This document shows, one piece after another, positions 44,079-57,261 of a DNA stretch of 64,000 nucleotides. The first letter of the stretch is position 1; every line of letters begins with the position of its first letter. Made by a program: the position numbers and the translations under genes. The notes below the pieces were generated by a model that was given only the letters and a program-made list of their open reading frames with translations, did not search any database and was not told where the DNA came from. This DNA is from Epinephelus fuscoguttatus (Eukaryota; Chordata; Actinopteri; Perciformes; Serranidae), in assembly GCF_011397635.1 (NCBI RefSeq), contig NC_064753.1:24824322-24888321 (forward strand), in the 5' to 3' direction.

Positions 44079-47000
44079 CAAGACTCATTTTTAGTCCCTC
44101 ACTTTTTCAGACTGATGTATTGCCTGTCTTACTGCATTCAATATATATATTTATATTCTTCTCCATTTTTCACAAGCCTGCCTCCCTGGCTTTGTACTTA
44201 CTACTTCTAATAGTGAAGCACTGTAGAAAATGTTTTGTGAAGGTCTATAAATCTTTCTTACTTACTTAATCTCAGAACAAATAGTTCATAATTAATTTTC
44301 TTTCGCACATATAGGGGCAACAGAATTCTGCACCCTTAGTAAACAAACAATACTCAGATCAAGGTCTAGTGCTGAGACTTTGCTGTTTAATCATATTCAC
44401 AACAAGTAATTAAGAGTGTGCAGAAAGAATACCCATTTTTATTTGACAAACATAATGCGGTATGTCTCAGCAAGGTCCTTGTGACTTAAAGATTAGATAG
44501 CAAACTGTTCCTACAATGAAGATACGTGCGTAGATGGTTTGACCTTTTGTCATTTCACATCATACTTGTGGTTATGAGTGGTAGCTGTGGTATTCAATTT
44601 TCATTCAGCAAACACTGACAAATAGGCAGCAGGTGGATAAATAAGAGAGATGTTGATGGGTTGGAAAAAAGAAAAAATTCAAGTCAAGTCACAGTTTAAC
44701 TGAAAATGAGACAGAGACACTCCCTGGTTACGAACCTGTCATGTTCTCTCTTAGTTTTACTACCCCTAAAGTCCCAGCAGTGACTCCCAGAGCTCTGTAT
44801 CTTGTGATAGACATTCAAAGGTCAAAAAAAGGTTGTTATATTGCGTACGTCAAAGTGAAGTGCAATGAGACATGATGAAAATACAGCTGATGAAACCTTA
44901 AGACAGACTGCTAGACTGTAGAGTAGAAAATGTGTCAAGGGCAGCTATCAGTTACTCTGTACCATTTTATAACGACAGGATGTTTTCCTATATGGCACAA
45001 CTTTAACACACACACCTGCTAAACAATATTGATGTCAGCAAAAATATTGGCAACACAAAATACAGCTAAATCTCAGTTCATTATGCCCTGACACGTAAAG
45101 ACAAGCTGAAATAGTTGGCTCTTAACATAATTTGGTATTAATTTTGGCCCCATGTAAAGTGAATAAATATGATATTTCTCAGATAATGCCTTAGCAATGC
45201 CATCTTTTTATCTACCAATTTATTAAATCGAAGTTCTACTGAGTAAAACATGATGCTGAATTTAGCGGAAGACTTCAGTAATATCAGTAATATAAAGCTG
45301 TAGCAATAAAAATACATTTAGGCATTCATTTTTTATATGATATGAAAGAAACATTGTAAGTCAGTAACACACTCTGAGCCTAGATTACTAAACAAATAGT
45401 TCAAGGTATGCTTACTTCTCATTGGAATTTTAACAGCCAGGAGGAGTAAAATATGACTTTAATCGACTACAATTTTCAGTGAGTGACTAAAGACCAAAAT
45501 ACATGGGGCACAGAGACAGTGCAACACATCTGCTGCAGCATGCCCGCAGCAAAGCATGTCCATTATAACCACCTGAAGCCGCTACACTGAACTTGGAAGC
45601 CTTGCCCACTCACTTTGGCATTGTGCAGCTCGAAGCTATCATTACGTAGCTGGTCTATTTTTTCTCTGCACGCAGATCTGTGGCCTTGCAACAGGTACAA
45701 TTGTAGTCTCTTTAAAATGATTAACATGAATATCTCATTGTACCAGAGGCAATGCGACAGAGCAGAGCTATCTTGAGGGTGTCTTGGCATTTCACATCAA
45801 AATCAATCAATTAAATAAATGCATCCTGTGGTTAAAAAACAATCCCTAATTTATTCAGTACCAGTTAATGTAGCATATGCTTTAAAACCCTGCATAACCA
45901 ATAGTATTATCACTTGGCAAAAGTCAAAACCCACACAGTGAAGCTGGCAGCAACCAACTGGTTTCACCAATGATGTATCCAATTATGTTCAATTGGTGTA
46001 GGAATGATGAATCTTGTCTGTCAGGAGCAAAAAGAAAATAGTGTGACGTTCTTGAATCACTATATCGGCAAAGAGTGAAGGTCTGGGAGGATGGATGGGT
46101 CAACAAAATGTCAGTTTCTTTCTGACACTCAACACTGGTTTCTTTTACCCATGACCGTGATTGTTTCCAAAACTTAACCAACTGGTTATTATTATAACAA
46201 TGACAATGATGGTACCCTAATGTGAACAAAGTAGTCATTGTTTGATCTTTCCACTGAGTTGTTTTAGTGCCTAGACCGAACCAAAGCTTAACTATAGCAG
46301 AGTCAGATCATAAATCAGTTTTGAAATGGTGATTTGAAATGGTTTTGGAGGACACTGACAAACGATGGCATCCTATCAATAGTGGCATCAGATCAGAAAA
46401 TGCTTGAATGTGTCATTCTGGACGACTTGTTTAATCACAAACGTGCATTTTCCATGACCTTGGTGGTTAAGAAAACTTTGAAATATCTTCACAAGGACCC
46501 AAAAACTCAGCTACAAACACAGGGTGTGTTTACAAGTCAACATGGCCCCCTTATCCAGAGTTATTGTAAAACATAACAAAGCCGAACAATCGAGAGACAA
46601 CACACTGGACAGCCCACATCTACACAGAGACTGACAACAGCATGCAGTCAAGGAGAAATGAGATTACTGTGCGCAAAAACTGTGCCGTGGAATTTTCTTC
46701 TTACCCCGTAAAAAAAATAAGAAAACTACATTTGTGTTCATGGATTGACAATAAGGGGAGAGACAGAGAGACAGACAGAGAGAAAGAGAAGAAAGAGAAA
46801 CCATAGGATGTTAAGAGTGAGTATGATCAAGATGAGAGCAGAGAAGCTTTGATGGGGGAGGAGGGGAAGATGAAGGGAGCACTGGCAGCTCCTTCTCTCT
46901 CTCAGACACTCTCTAAGGACAGACTGAGCTAATCTACTCCCCCTTTCCCTTTCATTTAATCACTGTCGCTGTTATTCTCTCCATTTTACTCACATTCACA

Positions 47001-47700
47001 ATTTCTTCCTCTGAGCCTGTCTTGTTTTTGTGGAAAAAGCATGAGTGATGCTTCAGATACGGCTACCTGCATTATACACACACATGCATCTGTGCAAACA
47101 TTGTTGTTTATCTTTTTGAGGTTCTTATTGCTATGTTGTATATAATGTTGATTTGTCTGTGTACTATGTTGTATGTTGTACATATTTCTATGGCTACAGT
47201 ATAGGTGTAGTATGCGCTCGTGGACACAGATGATTACAACCACAAAACTCTATACTTTTTCTCATGGATTCATATCAGTGATGTTATTTGTATGCCACAT
47301 TAGCTACGTACCCCAATTTGCTCTGGTTGGGGTTTTGCACACATAAAGACATAAACTGTCAATCAAATGTGTCACCTGTCAGCAACCTTTCTATGCCATT
47401 TACACTGTGGTACTAACAAGCCGCATCCTACGTAGCTGAAAAATGAAGCCAAAAATGTGCGGAAGTGCCAAAAACTGCAGTTCTTTGAATGGCCACTTGA
47501 TGCTGGCTCCAAAACAGAGTCAGTCCCCATAGATCTGCAAGTTAAAATGCCCAACTTTACAGCAGGGATAAGCATGTTTACAGCCTGGTGCAAAAATGGT
47601 TTTGGTCTGTATAGGGGCTGAATTTCTATATAACTCGCCTATTTATGTTTTATTAAGATTTATAGTTGTTTAAGGGCCTGGCTGCTTGAGTGATACATTA

Positions 47701-48824
47701 GGTGTTTCTCAAAGTCAAGGAAGGATCCTTAAAAGGCAGACTTTGAAGGGTGCTACGTCATCAAATCCTGCCTAAGGATTGTTCCAATGTCAAGGACAGA
47801 GTCCTTCATTCAGAGAATTTTTAAGGATGCATGTGTGTATCCTCAGCAGGTATAAAGTACCCACAATTCTTTGTGCACGATTTGCTGGAAGTGAAGACAG
47901 GGCCTCTTCTATAAGACCTGCGCTCAGCAGGATTTAGATAAAAATTTATTTGGATGAATATATCCAGGAGTTTTTATCATACGAACATAAAAAGATAGCC
48001 TACTGACAGAAACCTCACAATTCACACTTTCCAATGTGTCCTCTGTCAGTCAATGAGATTCTTGAAATATCGTGATTAAGATAAACATAAAAGTTTTTAA
48101 ATTAATAATTAACAGCAGGGGCGGCACGGTGATGTGGTGGTTAGCACTCTCGCCTCACAGCAAGAGGGTTGCCAGTTCGATCCTGGGCGTGGGAGCCCTT
48201 CTGTGTGGAGTTTGCATGTTCTCCCCGTGTCAGCGTGGGTTCTCTCCGGGCGCTCCGGCTTCCTCCCACAGTCCAAAGACATGCAGATTGGGGACTAGGT
48301 TAATTGATAACTCTAAATTGTCCGTAGGTGTGAATGTGAGCGTGAATGGTTGTCTGTCTCTATGTGTCAGCCCTGTGATAGTCTGGCGACCTGTCCAGGG
48401 TGTACCCTGCCTCTCGCCCGATGTCAGCTGGGATAGGCTCCAGCCCCCCCGCGACCCTCAAGAGGATGAAGCGGTTAGAAGATGAACGAATGAATGAATT
48501 AACAGCAGTGATAGAGCGCTGAGTGTCACAAAAGTTTCAAAAAGCCTACCTGTTTGTTTTTTAAATATAACCCAGGAATATATTCTCCCAAAAAGTCATG
48601 ACTGGAAACACTACTGACATTTGTTCAAACAACACCAGAGAGTGCCAAAATAATCACAGTAGCTACCCTGAAACCCCAGTCCGCTGAGGGTTAATGACAC
48701 ACACACCTGGGGCCAGTCGTTAGCCTGTTCCAGTGTGTGTTCACTGAATGGTAGAAAGGACTGTTGCCTTGCCTCTGTAGGACTCGTCCTACCAAGGAAG
48801 GATCCTTGACTTTGAGAAACACCA
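47701..48824. mobile_element. DNA transposon with perfect 20-bp terminal inverted repeats
   Basis: The left end GGTGTTTCTCAAAGTCAAGG is matched exactly by the reverse complement of the right end (48805-48824). GGATCC-containing sequence follows inside each end. No transposase is recognised in the about 750 bp of own sequence, so it is non-autonomous. SINE copy C sits inside it. A target duplication is not obvious. Confidence 0.75.
48119..48496 (+). mobile_element. tRNA-derived SINE, copy C, full length with target-site duplication
   Basis: Starts GGGCGGCACGGTGATGTGGT and has a tRNA-like B box (AGTTCGATCC). The body includes TCCCACAGTCCAAAGACATG, CGACCTGTCCAGGGTGTACC and GATAGGCTCCAGCC, and the tail is GAATGAATG. 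It is flanked by a perfect 12-bp duplication AATTAACAGCAG (48107-48118 and 48497-48508). The reference copy for the family in this window. Confidence 0.92.
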
Positions 48825-49674
48825 ATTGTTTGCAAGGTATTGTTACAGTCTATGAGTCAGATCCACCGCTCGCTCCTCCACAGGTCCACCCTCTTGCCCA
48901 AATGTGGTCACCTCTGGCTCCAAAAACCAAGATGGCAATGGCCGAAATGTCACACTCAAGGCTTCAAAGCAGATGGGTGAAGTCACAGTAGCTACACTAC
49001 ATAATCTCGTTACTATTTTTGGTTCCACTGGAGGCAACACTGCAAATCACAAACCAACTGCCAGAATAAACATTGGCATTGTTCAAGACTGCAAACAATG
49101 GCTCTGTTACATTTATATGTTTCATTTCAAGTTTATGTTGTGACAACACTGTGGTTAATGTGTGGTTAGGTTCAGGCACAAAAACTACTTTGTTAGGGTG
49201 AGGAAAACAACATGTTTAAAATCCCGGCCTTTGTCACTACAAACAAAACGGGTAATGTCCCGAACTGCCGTTAACAAACAGTAGCTTTTGTTGGTCTCAA
49301 ACAGTGGTCTGCTGCTGTCTGCTGCTTGGCAGCGATCTCACCTGGGTGTCACGCCACCCACCATCCCCTCCTGTGCCTGATGAAAAACTCAGCTCATATA
49401 CATATCATCTGAACTATGTCAAATATGACATATTCATGGTTTGCAGAAATGTACGACACCAACATTTTATACAGGGCTGCAAATCAATGAGCAATACTGC
49501 TTTATGGCAACACTGGATTTACAGGATTTTTATTACGACCTTCTGTGATTTTCCTATCTGACATTATATGACATTCCCATCTGGTTATTTTATGTATAAT
49601 ATGTCAATGTTGCATTATAAAACTACCTACACACTCATGGATGATTTCATCCACATTGCCAACCCTTACACTCA

Positions 49675-49675
<1 letters not shown>

Positions 49676-49727
<52 letters not shown>
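49676..49727. repeat. (CA)n microsatellite
   Basis: About 50 bp of CA with one leading variant. Confidence 0.98.
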
Positions 49728-49729
<2 letters not shown>

Positions 49730-51087
49730 TTTTACAACTCGTCCTGAGGGAGAATTAACATTTGACAAAGAGCATCTTCATTATTTCCTGAGCTCCTACT
49801 TAAACATGCAGCGATCACACACTCTGCTGGTTTAATCAATGACGTGTGCGAGACAGTGGCTGATCAATAACACATTACCATGTAATCTGCTCCTTGACAT
49901 CCATTACTGTTTGGCCCACTGGTCTGCATCATTTGGATATACTGTACACGCTGCAGGATGGTGATGTACAGCTACAGGCCGGAACATGAGAGGTACTAGA
50001 GTAATGGCAACTCCAGTTGCTCATAAATTTATATCCTACATGCATCAAGGTTAAATTATAGCCCGAGAGCAATTTATTCAGGGGAAGAAATAGAGGTACA
50101 TAGATAAGTCTTATGTGTCAGATTGCACTCATCCTTCCTCACTTTAGTTTAAGTAGCCCTGAATGGCTGACAGCCCTTTAGGTCTGATTGCAGCCACATC
50201 GTCACAAAGAGCAGCGGAAGAGCAGTGCATTGATAGAGAGGAGCTGGGGAGTGCTGCTACATCAATAAGACATTGAACAGGAGCCAGGACCAGAGCTGGG
50301 GCATAACAGGCAGTACATGATATCGGACAATAGACATGCATCAGGGAACAGGAGACTCAATAAAAAGTGTCCCATAGGAGAAAGATTTTTTCTTTTTCTT
50401 TTTTTTTGGTCCATTTGTCCATCAGAATGCATCCCTCTTGTCCCCTCGTAGGTGTACTCATCAAATGGCAGGAGGAGGCAAAGCCACCTTGCCAAAGCTC
50501 TCAAGCCAGAGTGGATAAAGTGGAGAGGACAGGGAGAGTGAAAAAGGGTGGAGTGGAGTGTCTATTAAAGAGACAAGGAGGATGGGGACAGAGAGAGGAA
50601 TGAGTCAGATTCCCCTTCAGCTGTCGGGGTGTGGACATTCCTGACTGATGCGGCAGGCTTGTAGGATCAGCCGTGGCAGGGACAAGGCAGGGTGTAGCAT
50701 GGTATGGTTACTGTTTGATTAGCCAAAGAATGTCAGAGTTGGAAATAATGAGTGAGTCTCATGAATCAGCCTGTGTTTTTAGCATCATTACCAGCAAACA
50801 GTGATGGAAAACTGACAGCTTCATTGCAGCTTGACGTGTGGTAAATGCCTATCTGACAAAACTAAGCCATATAAGAGACAGTGTTTTTAAATGTTTTCCC
50901 ATAAGGGACAGAAGACTGTGTGCTCACAGTCTGTATCCATTAAACCTTAATGTCACCATTTGCAGCGAGGCTTTGATCACACAGCAACTGAAGAGCTTCA
51001 AAAGACTGAACAGAAGCTCCACAACACTAAAAACATAAAAGAAACATATCAGTGAGAGGAAACACAGTGATGTTGCAGATACAGTAT

Positions 51088-51124
51088 GGAGGAGAGGAGA
51101 GGAGAGGAGAGGAGAGGAGAGAGG
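51088..51124. repeat. (GGAGA)n microsatellite
   Basis: About seven pentanucleotide units, strongly purine-biased. Confidence 0.95.
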
Positions 51125-53621
51125 ACTGTAAATAAAGGACTGTCTAAACAAAAGATTAGCATAATCTGCCTTTCAAATCAGGCGTTCTTACAGGTGTTTA
51201 CTGTGATTAAAAGCCCAAAGAGCTTTTATATTAATTGCACATTTAGCACTCTTGCAGGACTGGATGTGAATAAATGAATAACACTGCACATGTTTTGTTG
51301 TCACAGTAAAAACACTTCCTATAATCCAGTCTGATCAGGTGCTGCGTTTGGCCCCTGTTTGATACAGAAATACAGAGCAAGTCTAAAAATAAGATCACAG
51401 AGCCAAAAACTCCAACCTATGAATTTAAATCACTGGAGGACATACAGTATAATCTATGTCTGTGTGTGTGCCGCAGTGATTTCTGCCTGAGCGTGCGGGC
51501 ACTGTATGTGGGTGTAGGTATGTCTGCACACCATAAATATGTGCATATGCAGATAAGTGTGGGTTTAGCTCGATGTGTACGCGCTGTAGAAACATGCACC
51601 CCTCAGTAGTGTCGACAATGAGGCCTAATCCTCCTGGAGGCAGAGTGTTTGGAGTGGGATAAGTCCAATTCTTCTGCATGACTTGAGACCATCTGCACAC
51701 AACTCAACACGTAACAAAATGAGCAAACGATGCTACTTTTTCTTTTTTTAAAACCAACTTTGAAAAGCTTCTTTTGAATTAAAGCTTGCTGTTGGAGCTT
51801 ATGGGGAAGTGAGAGGTAGTTGGAAACGAGGGTCGACATGTCATCTGCCTGTTAGTGATGCAGTGCCGCTTTGTATATGAATATGTGTGGCTTCTCTCCA
51901 GGAGGGCCAACTGCTTTAGCTCGGTGCCATTCATCAAAAGCTGCAGGGTCTCGCTGGGAGCAGTAATTGGAAATTTCAGAGTTCAGGTTATTTAGTGCTA
52001 ATTAGCAGCATTAGACAGCAGTAAGGTGACAAGTGACATCCAGGGCACTGACAGAGACCCCTCCCCTCAACCCATTACCCGTAAAGAGCTACGGGAGCAC
52101 AGATATCAAGACACTTCCTCTAACAGGGGCGACTGTCCCCGTCAGAACCAACTTAGAGCACAAAGTTAAAAGGTTACCCAAGGCTGCCTGGAGTAATTAA
52201 TCCTTTCAGCCTTTTCAATTCTGTCAAGCCCCTGCATCGTTTCGTTGTCCTGAGCTGCGCTGTTGTCCTGAAATTATCAAAGAATTAAAAGCTAAAAGTC
52301 ACTCCAGCTCAACCGCATGAAGGGCAAAGCAGCATGGTTACACTGAGCTAAAATTAACTCCTGTGCTCGCTACCAAAAGGAAAGTGAAAAAGACAAGACA
52401 CTGTCACAAAAATACCAACGCTTCAACTGTGTGTGTGTGTGTGTTGCTGTGTCTAGTTAGACTTTGTCATCCAGCCACGGAGCAAACAAATTCTCTCTTC
52501 GGACAGCAAGAGAGGATCTGAACATTTGGGGGATATCAAGGGCAAATAATAAGCTGCCATTCAGAAATTCCCTCAGAAGAGCTGTCTGTGGTTTTAACGG
52601 TGATCGACAGCGCTGACATTTACCGAGTCAACCTCAGACTGCAGTCTGCAATCCTCTTGGGACAAAACTTTAACCTCAGCTAACATTAGCGACGCTAAAT
52701 CAACAGCCTCCCTGTATCTGCCTTGCTTTTGTATAGACAGAGATTGAGAGAAGGCAGAGGAATCGAAAGTTACGAGACAGTGATGTTTTAAAGGAGGGAG
52801 ACAAGTTTACGACTTTAAGACATTGTGTTTGTAGAGCTCAGATAAAAACTAAGTGGGGTGGTACTGCAGAAAAGAAGCTTTTAGAGGAAGTTTCAGGAGA
52901 TCCGAGAGCAATGCAACACAACTGAGTGTTCACATAGACTCTCTATGCATAAAGGACATGAACAGAAAATGGTGATTTCTACATTTACTGGTAGTGAATA
53001 TGATAATGTGTACACATTTTAAAAACAAGACAACATAAACATATTCATCATCAGACCCTTTTTCATTATGGTTATGTGATGCTAGCTATTCCTTTACTTT
53101 CTCTGGTTGTATTAGGTCACTGATTTGTGAATGTAGCACACGCATGCATCCATGATAAGGCACGAGCTAAACTTTGATGGCAAGCGGGGGTAAAATGAAT
53201 GGTTTAAGAACACTGCAATCGTGGCTCCAAACAGGAACTATTACGAAGAGAAGTGCAGATCAAGAGAAGAATATTTCAAGCAGCGCTGTTAAAACTGAAG
53301 TTGACAACAATCAACTGAGCCTAAGTGCTGTTGGCTTCTTAAGTAGTGCCAGTGAAATCTCCACAGCAACCTGATGAGGGTCTGGCCCAAGCTGTGTATG
53401 AGAGTTGTGTGGAAGAGATTAAGTGCCAATTCTAGTGCCATCCCTTTGTACAGCATGGCTGTGACTGACAACAGTCAACAATAAATAATCTGATGAGGAA
53501 TAAACCTGCCTCAGGTGTGGCCTGTCCTGAATAGGGTAGGCCTGCGCTACTGTGTTTTAATATTGGTCATAGTGGCGGTACTTTGAGAAACCTAATACTT
53601 TCTAAGGTGGTACACAGTAGA

Positions 53622-53950
53622 AAAAGCAAGAGGGTTCCTGGTTCGATTCCAGGTGCGGGAGCCCCTCTATGCAGAGTTTGCATGTTCTCCCTGTGTCAGT
53701 GTAGGTTTTCTCTGGGTACTCCGGCTTCCTCCCACAGTCCAAAGACATGCAGGTTAATTGGTGACACTAAATTATCCATAGGTGTGAATGTGAGTGTGAC
53801 TGGTTGTCTGTCTCTATGTGTCAGCCCTGTGATAGTCTGGCGACCTGTCCAGGGTGTACCCTGCCTCTCACCCAATGTCAGCTGGGATGGGCTCCAGCCC
53901 CCCCAAGACCCTCAGAGGATAAGCGGCTGGCTGGATGGATGGATAGATGG
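53622..53950 (+). mobile_element. tRNA-derived SINE, copy D, lacking its 5' end
   Basis: Starts inside the tRNA-like head at AGCAAGAGGGTTCCTGG. The B box GGTTCGATTCC is present, the body follows to GGCTCCAGCC, and the tail is GGATGGATGG. Confidence 0.9.
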
Positions 53951-54821
53951 ATTTGTTCATTGTAGTCAATCAAGTAGTGGGACTATTAAGTGGAAATATT
54001 GCATTTCAGTGCAACTTATGCATCAATGTGACTCAGCATTGCACTCCTAAAAAATATAAGATTCACGATGGCTAGTGAAAATAAATCGATGCAGCAGAAC
54101 CGGAGATATTGTCTTTTTTATTTAACGAATTTTCTTCCTTGTCAAAACCTGACACACACTACATTACCTACAATGCAACTCAACAATTTGTTCAGATATT
54201 TGAGTGTGTTACGCTGGTGGTTGTTAATGTGATAAGTTCACTTCTCTCTAACGCCACACCACTTATAGATATTAACATTTTCAAACTTGAGCATTCAGCC
54301 CTACATGTAGCTGACGCTGACTCAAGTGACATCACTTGAGGACAATTATCTGCCTTCACACAGCTCCCTTTGGAGCCACAAGGGGCTTTGTACATCGTTT
54401 TTTGCACGACACCTATAGAAAGACTCTGTGGGGGTTCCCCTTTCACAATTTCTCCATATATACACATATCATGATATAATTATTTCATATTGCCCACCTC
54501 CACAGTGATGGTTGAGGTCAGCGGGGGGAGAAATAGGTCATTTTTTACAGTGGAAATTTGGCTTATCATAGCAGGAAAATCTCTCCTGCTCCATTCTATT
54601 CAAGTGTCCCATTAAGCCATAAGAGTGTGACAGTGAGCCAACACGCACAAAACACTGTTGTGTACCATTTGACTTGTCATTGCAGAAATAGCACAAGAGT
54701 AATTAATACTATCAATAATGACTTCATTCCATTTAGGTGAGTTCATCACAGGATGCATGCTGCCTCACTGTCGTGCCTTATTGGGACACTTGATGGAACC
54801 GAGCCAGCGTTTCTGAAATTT

Positions 54822-55107
54822 GTTTCACCTGAGGCCCTTCTGTGTGGAGTTTGCATGTTCTCAGGGTTTTCTGGCTTCCTCCAACAGTCTAAACACATGC
54901 AGGTTAAGTTAATTAATGACTCTTAATTGCCCGTAGGTGTGAATGTGAGCGTGAATCGTTGTCTGTCTCCATGTGTGAGCACTGTGACAGTAAGGTGACC
55001 TGTCCAGGTTGCACCCCACCTCTCGCCCAATGACAGTTAGGATAGGCTCCGGCACATTCGTAACCCTGAAGAGGATAAGCAGTTACAGACAATGAATGAA
55101 TGAATGT
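54822..55107 (+). mobile_element. tRNA-derived SINE, copy E, body only
   Basis: Begins in the body (CCCTTCTGTGTGGAGTTTGC), lacks the tRNA-like head and is more diverged than copies C and D. It ends in AATGAATGAATG. Confidence 0.85.
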
Positions 55108-57064
55108 GCTTTTTCTGCTACAACAAATCAAAATGTCTGCTGTGATTAATTTAGTCAACAGAGGAAGGTCGACAAAATGATAAAACACCGGAATGTGAGT
55201 GAAGCGTCTGAAGGGCATTCGTCAGTGGGTACCTCAGGTTAGACTGAAAGAATAAATGGAGTGTACAGTACAGCTGCAGGGAGGAGATTCTGAGGCGTGT
55301 GTGCGTTCCTCATGGGGGCCAAAGGTCAAAAACAGGTCTGGCTTGTTTTTGCTGAAACATTCATTAGCATAATATGTTGCTTGCCCACTGAGCACTGTGG
55401 TGGACGAAGACCAAGCCACAACAGGATGTCCACTTAATGATGTGTCTTTAGAATCAACACCTGCCGTTGTATTGTGGCAGCTGATTGTGCAGAGGTGCTG
55501 GTTTTCCCCTCTTATGGGATGTTTTTTTGCCAAGTGGAAGAAGCCATTTCTATTAAATTTACTTAATATTTATACCTAAGTTTATAGAGCTTGGGTTCTC
55601 AAAGTTTTGGCGAATGCATGCCAATTTATGGAGTCAGCAAATGATTGCGTGCCGCACAGCGCAGTTGAAAGTTGTCCATCGAAAACTACTAACTTTAGTT
55701 ACTATTCAACCAGTAGGTTTTTACAAGTCATTCCTATAGACTGGATCTGTAAGCCTCTCACATTACCAGATAATCTGTGCTGAACATTATTACCAACCAG
55801 GATCCCAGAACAGAATTGTTGGGAGAGGTGAATCTGGACTAAATCGGTCCAAAACTCCTGCAGTCTGAGGGGGACACAATTTGATGCAGTCCCTTAGTAG
55901 TGTATAACATGTAAGCTGTTAAAAGTGAAAGAACTGATATGCACTACAAATTATTAAAATGTAATATATGCATTTCATGTAATGTTCGAGGGCTGCACAA
56001 AATGTTCATGAGGGTCGCCATTGGTCTGTAGAGTCACACTTTTAGCAGCAATGTTCCAGAGAGTGACTGTCATTATGTGGCAATGCGAGGGCATATATGC
56101 ACGCATGTGTCCTGAGGGTCATTGGGGTCACTGATATCCTGCAGTGCCCCTTTGTACATTCTCCCACTTGTGCTCACACACTCACACTTTTTTATATACT
56201 TGCACACTTATCCCCACTCCCTCCATTCACCCTGCTAACCCCCATTACCCCTCTGTGCTGACAGAGAGCTTTTCCAGTCCAGGCCACAGCAAAGGCTCTC
56301 CTGCTGCCTCCCAATCGCTGACATGCTCAAAGAGCCCTCCCCTCCTCCTCACTCTTTTTCCCTGCACTCCCTCAGTCTCTCATTGCCTGTATTGCTCCCA
56401 TCGCCCTATCTCTGTGTCATTCTGCAGCTCTCTCTGTCATAAAAATGAACTTTGAGTTAGTTTTCTGTGTGTTCTGGTGTCTGGTCGGGCTCTGTAAAGT
56501 TGCTGTCAGCTTCAATCTGATGACCCAAGCAGCGATGAGAAGTGAGAAAAAACACTCAACAATCCCTTAGAAACACAAGAGGGAACACTGGCCACCAGAC
56601 ACTAATACACTGGAGTCTCCAAAAGTTGTCAAATATCAGCAGCCAGCTGAGTTTTCATTAGCTCATAACTTCATGAGTACACACGCTCAGTGGGCTTAGG
56701 AAGCTGTGGCGTGTGTGTGAACTTCTTCTGCTCCTGGACTGGATTCTTTAAGTGTTTTTAGAGATACTGTGTGGTAAAAGTCACTTTTGAACAATTGTTT
56801 ATATGGTTTTATTTTTCACCAGGCCTGGAGAGGCAGGTTGCTCCCCTAAGCTGACTGACCGTCTAAATGCAAGCCAGTATTGATTGTCCTTCCTGCGGCC
56901 TTTCACACAGCCTTGCTGAGGACACATTAAATGTGTTATAAGCCATTAAGAGCTCCAGGCCTCAAATCTCACCTGTCTAACTTAAAATATATTGACATAT
57001 TGTGCTCTGGCAAACTTTTTATTTTTTGACGTAGCCTCTGGGTGTGTACTGATGCCTGAGCAGC

Positions 57065-57084
57065 GTGTGTGTGTGTGTGTGTGT
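57065..57084. repeat. (GT)n microsatellite
   Basis: Short GT run, about 20 bp. Confidence 0.95.
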
Positions 57085-57225
57085 ATGCGTGTGCTTGTTT
57101 ATGTGTCTGTGTCTATGCAATATACGCTCTCAGTACTGAGCTGCACACTGGGGAGCATGTGTCAGTGTATGGTTTTGTTGGGTACACGCAGAAACATTGA
57201 ATCTGTGTGTGCTGGTGAGCGTGTG

Positions 57226-57228
<3 letters not shown>

Positions 57229-57259
<31 letters not shown>
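57229..57259. repeat. (GT)n microsatellite
   Basis: About 31 bp of GT. Confidence 0.97.

Positions 57260-57261
<2 letters not shown>

Larger units (their letters stand above)
42245..44275 (+). mobile_element. L2-like LINE 3' end, split by a DNA transposon
   Basis: The left part (42245-42600) encodes SRLDFCNSLCACLSQGAAAR, LQLVQNTAAHLLTKRK, HITPMLASLHYLPVEFRVKF and the HWNSLPLT end: the L2/CR1-group ORF2 C-terminus. The right part (43964-44275) continues with TTTAGTCCCTCACTTTTTC and a TTACTTACTTA tail. A TTAA-flanked transposon (42601-43963) lies between them. About 75 bp of LINE sequence occurs on both sides of the insertion. Confidence 0.75.
47380..49020. mobile_element. unclassified interspersed fish repeat, split by a nested element
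   Basis: Left half 47380-47700 (with GCTGGCTCCAAAACAGAGTC and AAAATGCCCAACTTTACAGC) and right half 48825-49020 (with CTCTGGCTCCAAAAACCAAG and ATGGCAATGGCCGAAATG) look like consecutive parts of one family that I recall as common in percomorph genomes. They are separated by the TIR element below. The family name is not known to me. Confidence 0.5.

Noticed and set aside
45563-45790. 75-codon minus-strand frame as a transposon or gene exon.
   Set aside because: No motif recognised and no boundary repeats found.
48119-48200. tRNA-like head considered as a tRNA gene.
   Set aside because: It is the promoter-derived head of a SINE repeated at least five times here, with a non-tRNA body and a target duplication.
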